In this document: positions 5,861 through 6,143 of the stretch, in pieces
Layout: every line of letters starts with the position of its first letter
Numbering within the stretch: position 1 is the stretch's first letter
Assembly: GCA_000715635.1 (NCBI GenBank)
Contig: KL569147.1
Location: 10,972-17,114 of the forward strand
Length of the DNA: 6,143 nucleotides
Direction: 5' to 3'
DNA from: Streptomyces violaceus
GTDB taxonomy: Bacteria > Actinomycetota > Actinomycetes > Streptomycetales > Streptomycetaceae
Program-made: the position numbers and the translations under genes
Notes under the pieces: model-generated
What the model was told of the DNA's origin: nothing
Database searches by the model: none
Seen by the model: the letters and a program-made list of their open reading frames with translations, nothing else

Positions 5861-6080
5861 CCGTGCGTCAGGGCCGGACGGCCTGCCCGCGGAGGCGTCA
5901 CGCCGGCCGGGCGGTTTTCCGTGGCGGCGTGGCATCGCCCGGGGGCCCGTGTCGTCGGAGTGGCTTTGCCTGGGTGGAAATCCCGTGCCTGCGTGACACC
6001 ACCGGGGCGGGATCGCCATACCGGCATGACACCACCCGGCCGGGATCCCCCGGCCCGCATCACGCCACCCGCGCCAGATC
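5861..6080. repeat. Degenerate tandem repeat, period about 33 bp, running from the end of the edge gene into the gap
   Basis: Three contiguous 33-bp units lie at 6048-6080, 6015-6047 and 5982-6014. Each starts with GATC on the minus strand and shares the core GGTGGYGTSAYGC. The last two agree at 26 of 33 bases, and the first and second at 22 of 33. Decayed copies of the core recur near 5934, 5902 and 5872, at steps of about 30-32 bp. The first unit includes the stop codon of the edge gene. In one reading frame the repeat encodes an 11-residue pattern of the type RPGGVTxxxxx, but no start signal or domain supports translation. The remaining part of the 427-bp gap (5633-6059) holds only the sites listed separately. 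Confidence 0.65.
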
Positions 6081-6143
6081 CGCGTGCCGTACCTCGTGGA
6101 CCGGCGGCACGCCCGCGGCCAGGCGCTCCAGTTCCTCCACCAT
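6060..6143 (-). CDS. C-terminal end of an unidentified protein (start beyond window)
   Basis: A frame open from the right edge ends at TGA 6060-6062 and encodes 27 visible residues, MVEELERLAAGVPPVHEVRHADLARVA (split here: MVEELERLAAG, then VPPVHEVRHADLARVA). G or C occupies 24 of 27 third codon positions, as expected of real coding sequence here. The ATG at 6141-6143 is at the very edge and may be internal, since no upstream sequence is available to judge it. I do not recognise the family. It is on the same strand as the regulator, but 427 bp away and probably a separate transcription unit. Confidence 0.5.
   Translation of the reverse strand: MVEELERLAAGVPPVHEVRHADLARVA

Noticed and set aside
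5633..6019. N-terminal extension of the regulator up to an in-frame ATG near 6019
   Set aside because: The added 129 residues are low-complexity, include the noncoding repeats, and have no ribosome site. AAGGAG sits 8 nt before GTG 5632 and the HTH starts where expected from that codon.
5629..6063. A 144-codon minus-strand open frame with 11-residue repeats
   Set aside because: The protein-level repeat only reflects the 33-bp DNA repeat. There is no family match I recognise, no good ribosome site, and it overlaps the regulator start.
5861..6080. CRISPR array
   Set aside because: The repeats are contiguous and degenerate with no unique spacers of constant length and no cas genes nearby.
1..6143. 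Undescribed defence or mobile system
   Set aside because: I found no transposase, integrase, toxin-antitoxin pair, nuclease or reverse transcriptase, and no composition shift apart from short AT-rich patches in the control region. All sizeable genes belong to a known sugar-uptake arrangement.

Overview
The window comes from a very GC-rich actinomycete, most likely Streptomyces or a close relative. The coding regions have G or C at nearly every third position, use GTG starts, and carry a Tat-type lipoprotein signal. I saw no TTA codon in the five main genes. Every gene I can support lies on the minus strand, so the window is best read from right to left.

From right to left the layout is as follows. 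(1) At the right edge is the last 27 codons of an unidentified gene. (2) A gap of about 430 bp follows. It holds a decaying tandem repeat with a period near 33 bp that begins inside the end of the edge gene, two short perfect palindromes, and three tandem 12-bp units just before the next gene. (3) Next is a 362-residue LacI-family regulator with a GTG start. (4) A 375-bp control region holds candidate promoters, a LacI-type operator candidate inside the best promoter, an A/T-containing 10-bp perfect palindrome, and hairpins in a long leader. (5) A tight operon follows: a sugar-binding lipoprotein of 445 residues, then two membrane permeases of 294 and 305 residues (MalF-like and MalG-like). 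The gaps are 8 nt and then a 1-nt stop/start overlap. (6) After 92 bp comes a family 43 glycoside hydrolase, cut by the left edge after residue 309. Its three catalytic acids are all present.

Together these genes form a classical oligosaccharide uptake and breakdown unit. The lipoprotein captures an oligosaccharide outside the cell and the two permeases import it. No ATPase is encoded here, so a shared ATPase elsewhere in the genome (MsiK in Streptomyces) would power the transporter. The GH43 enzyme has no visible signal peptide and would cut the imported sugar in the cytoplasm. The LacI regulator probably represses the operon until a product sugar binds it. GH43 points to xylo- or arabino-oligosaccharides as the substrate, which is inference. 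I found no CRISPR array, mobile element, tRNA or rRNA. The gene content is ordinary for this group. The less ordinary parts are the noncoding repeats and the control sites.
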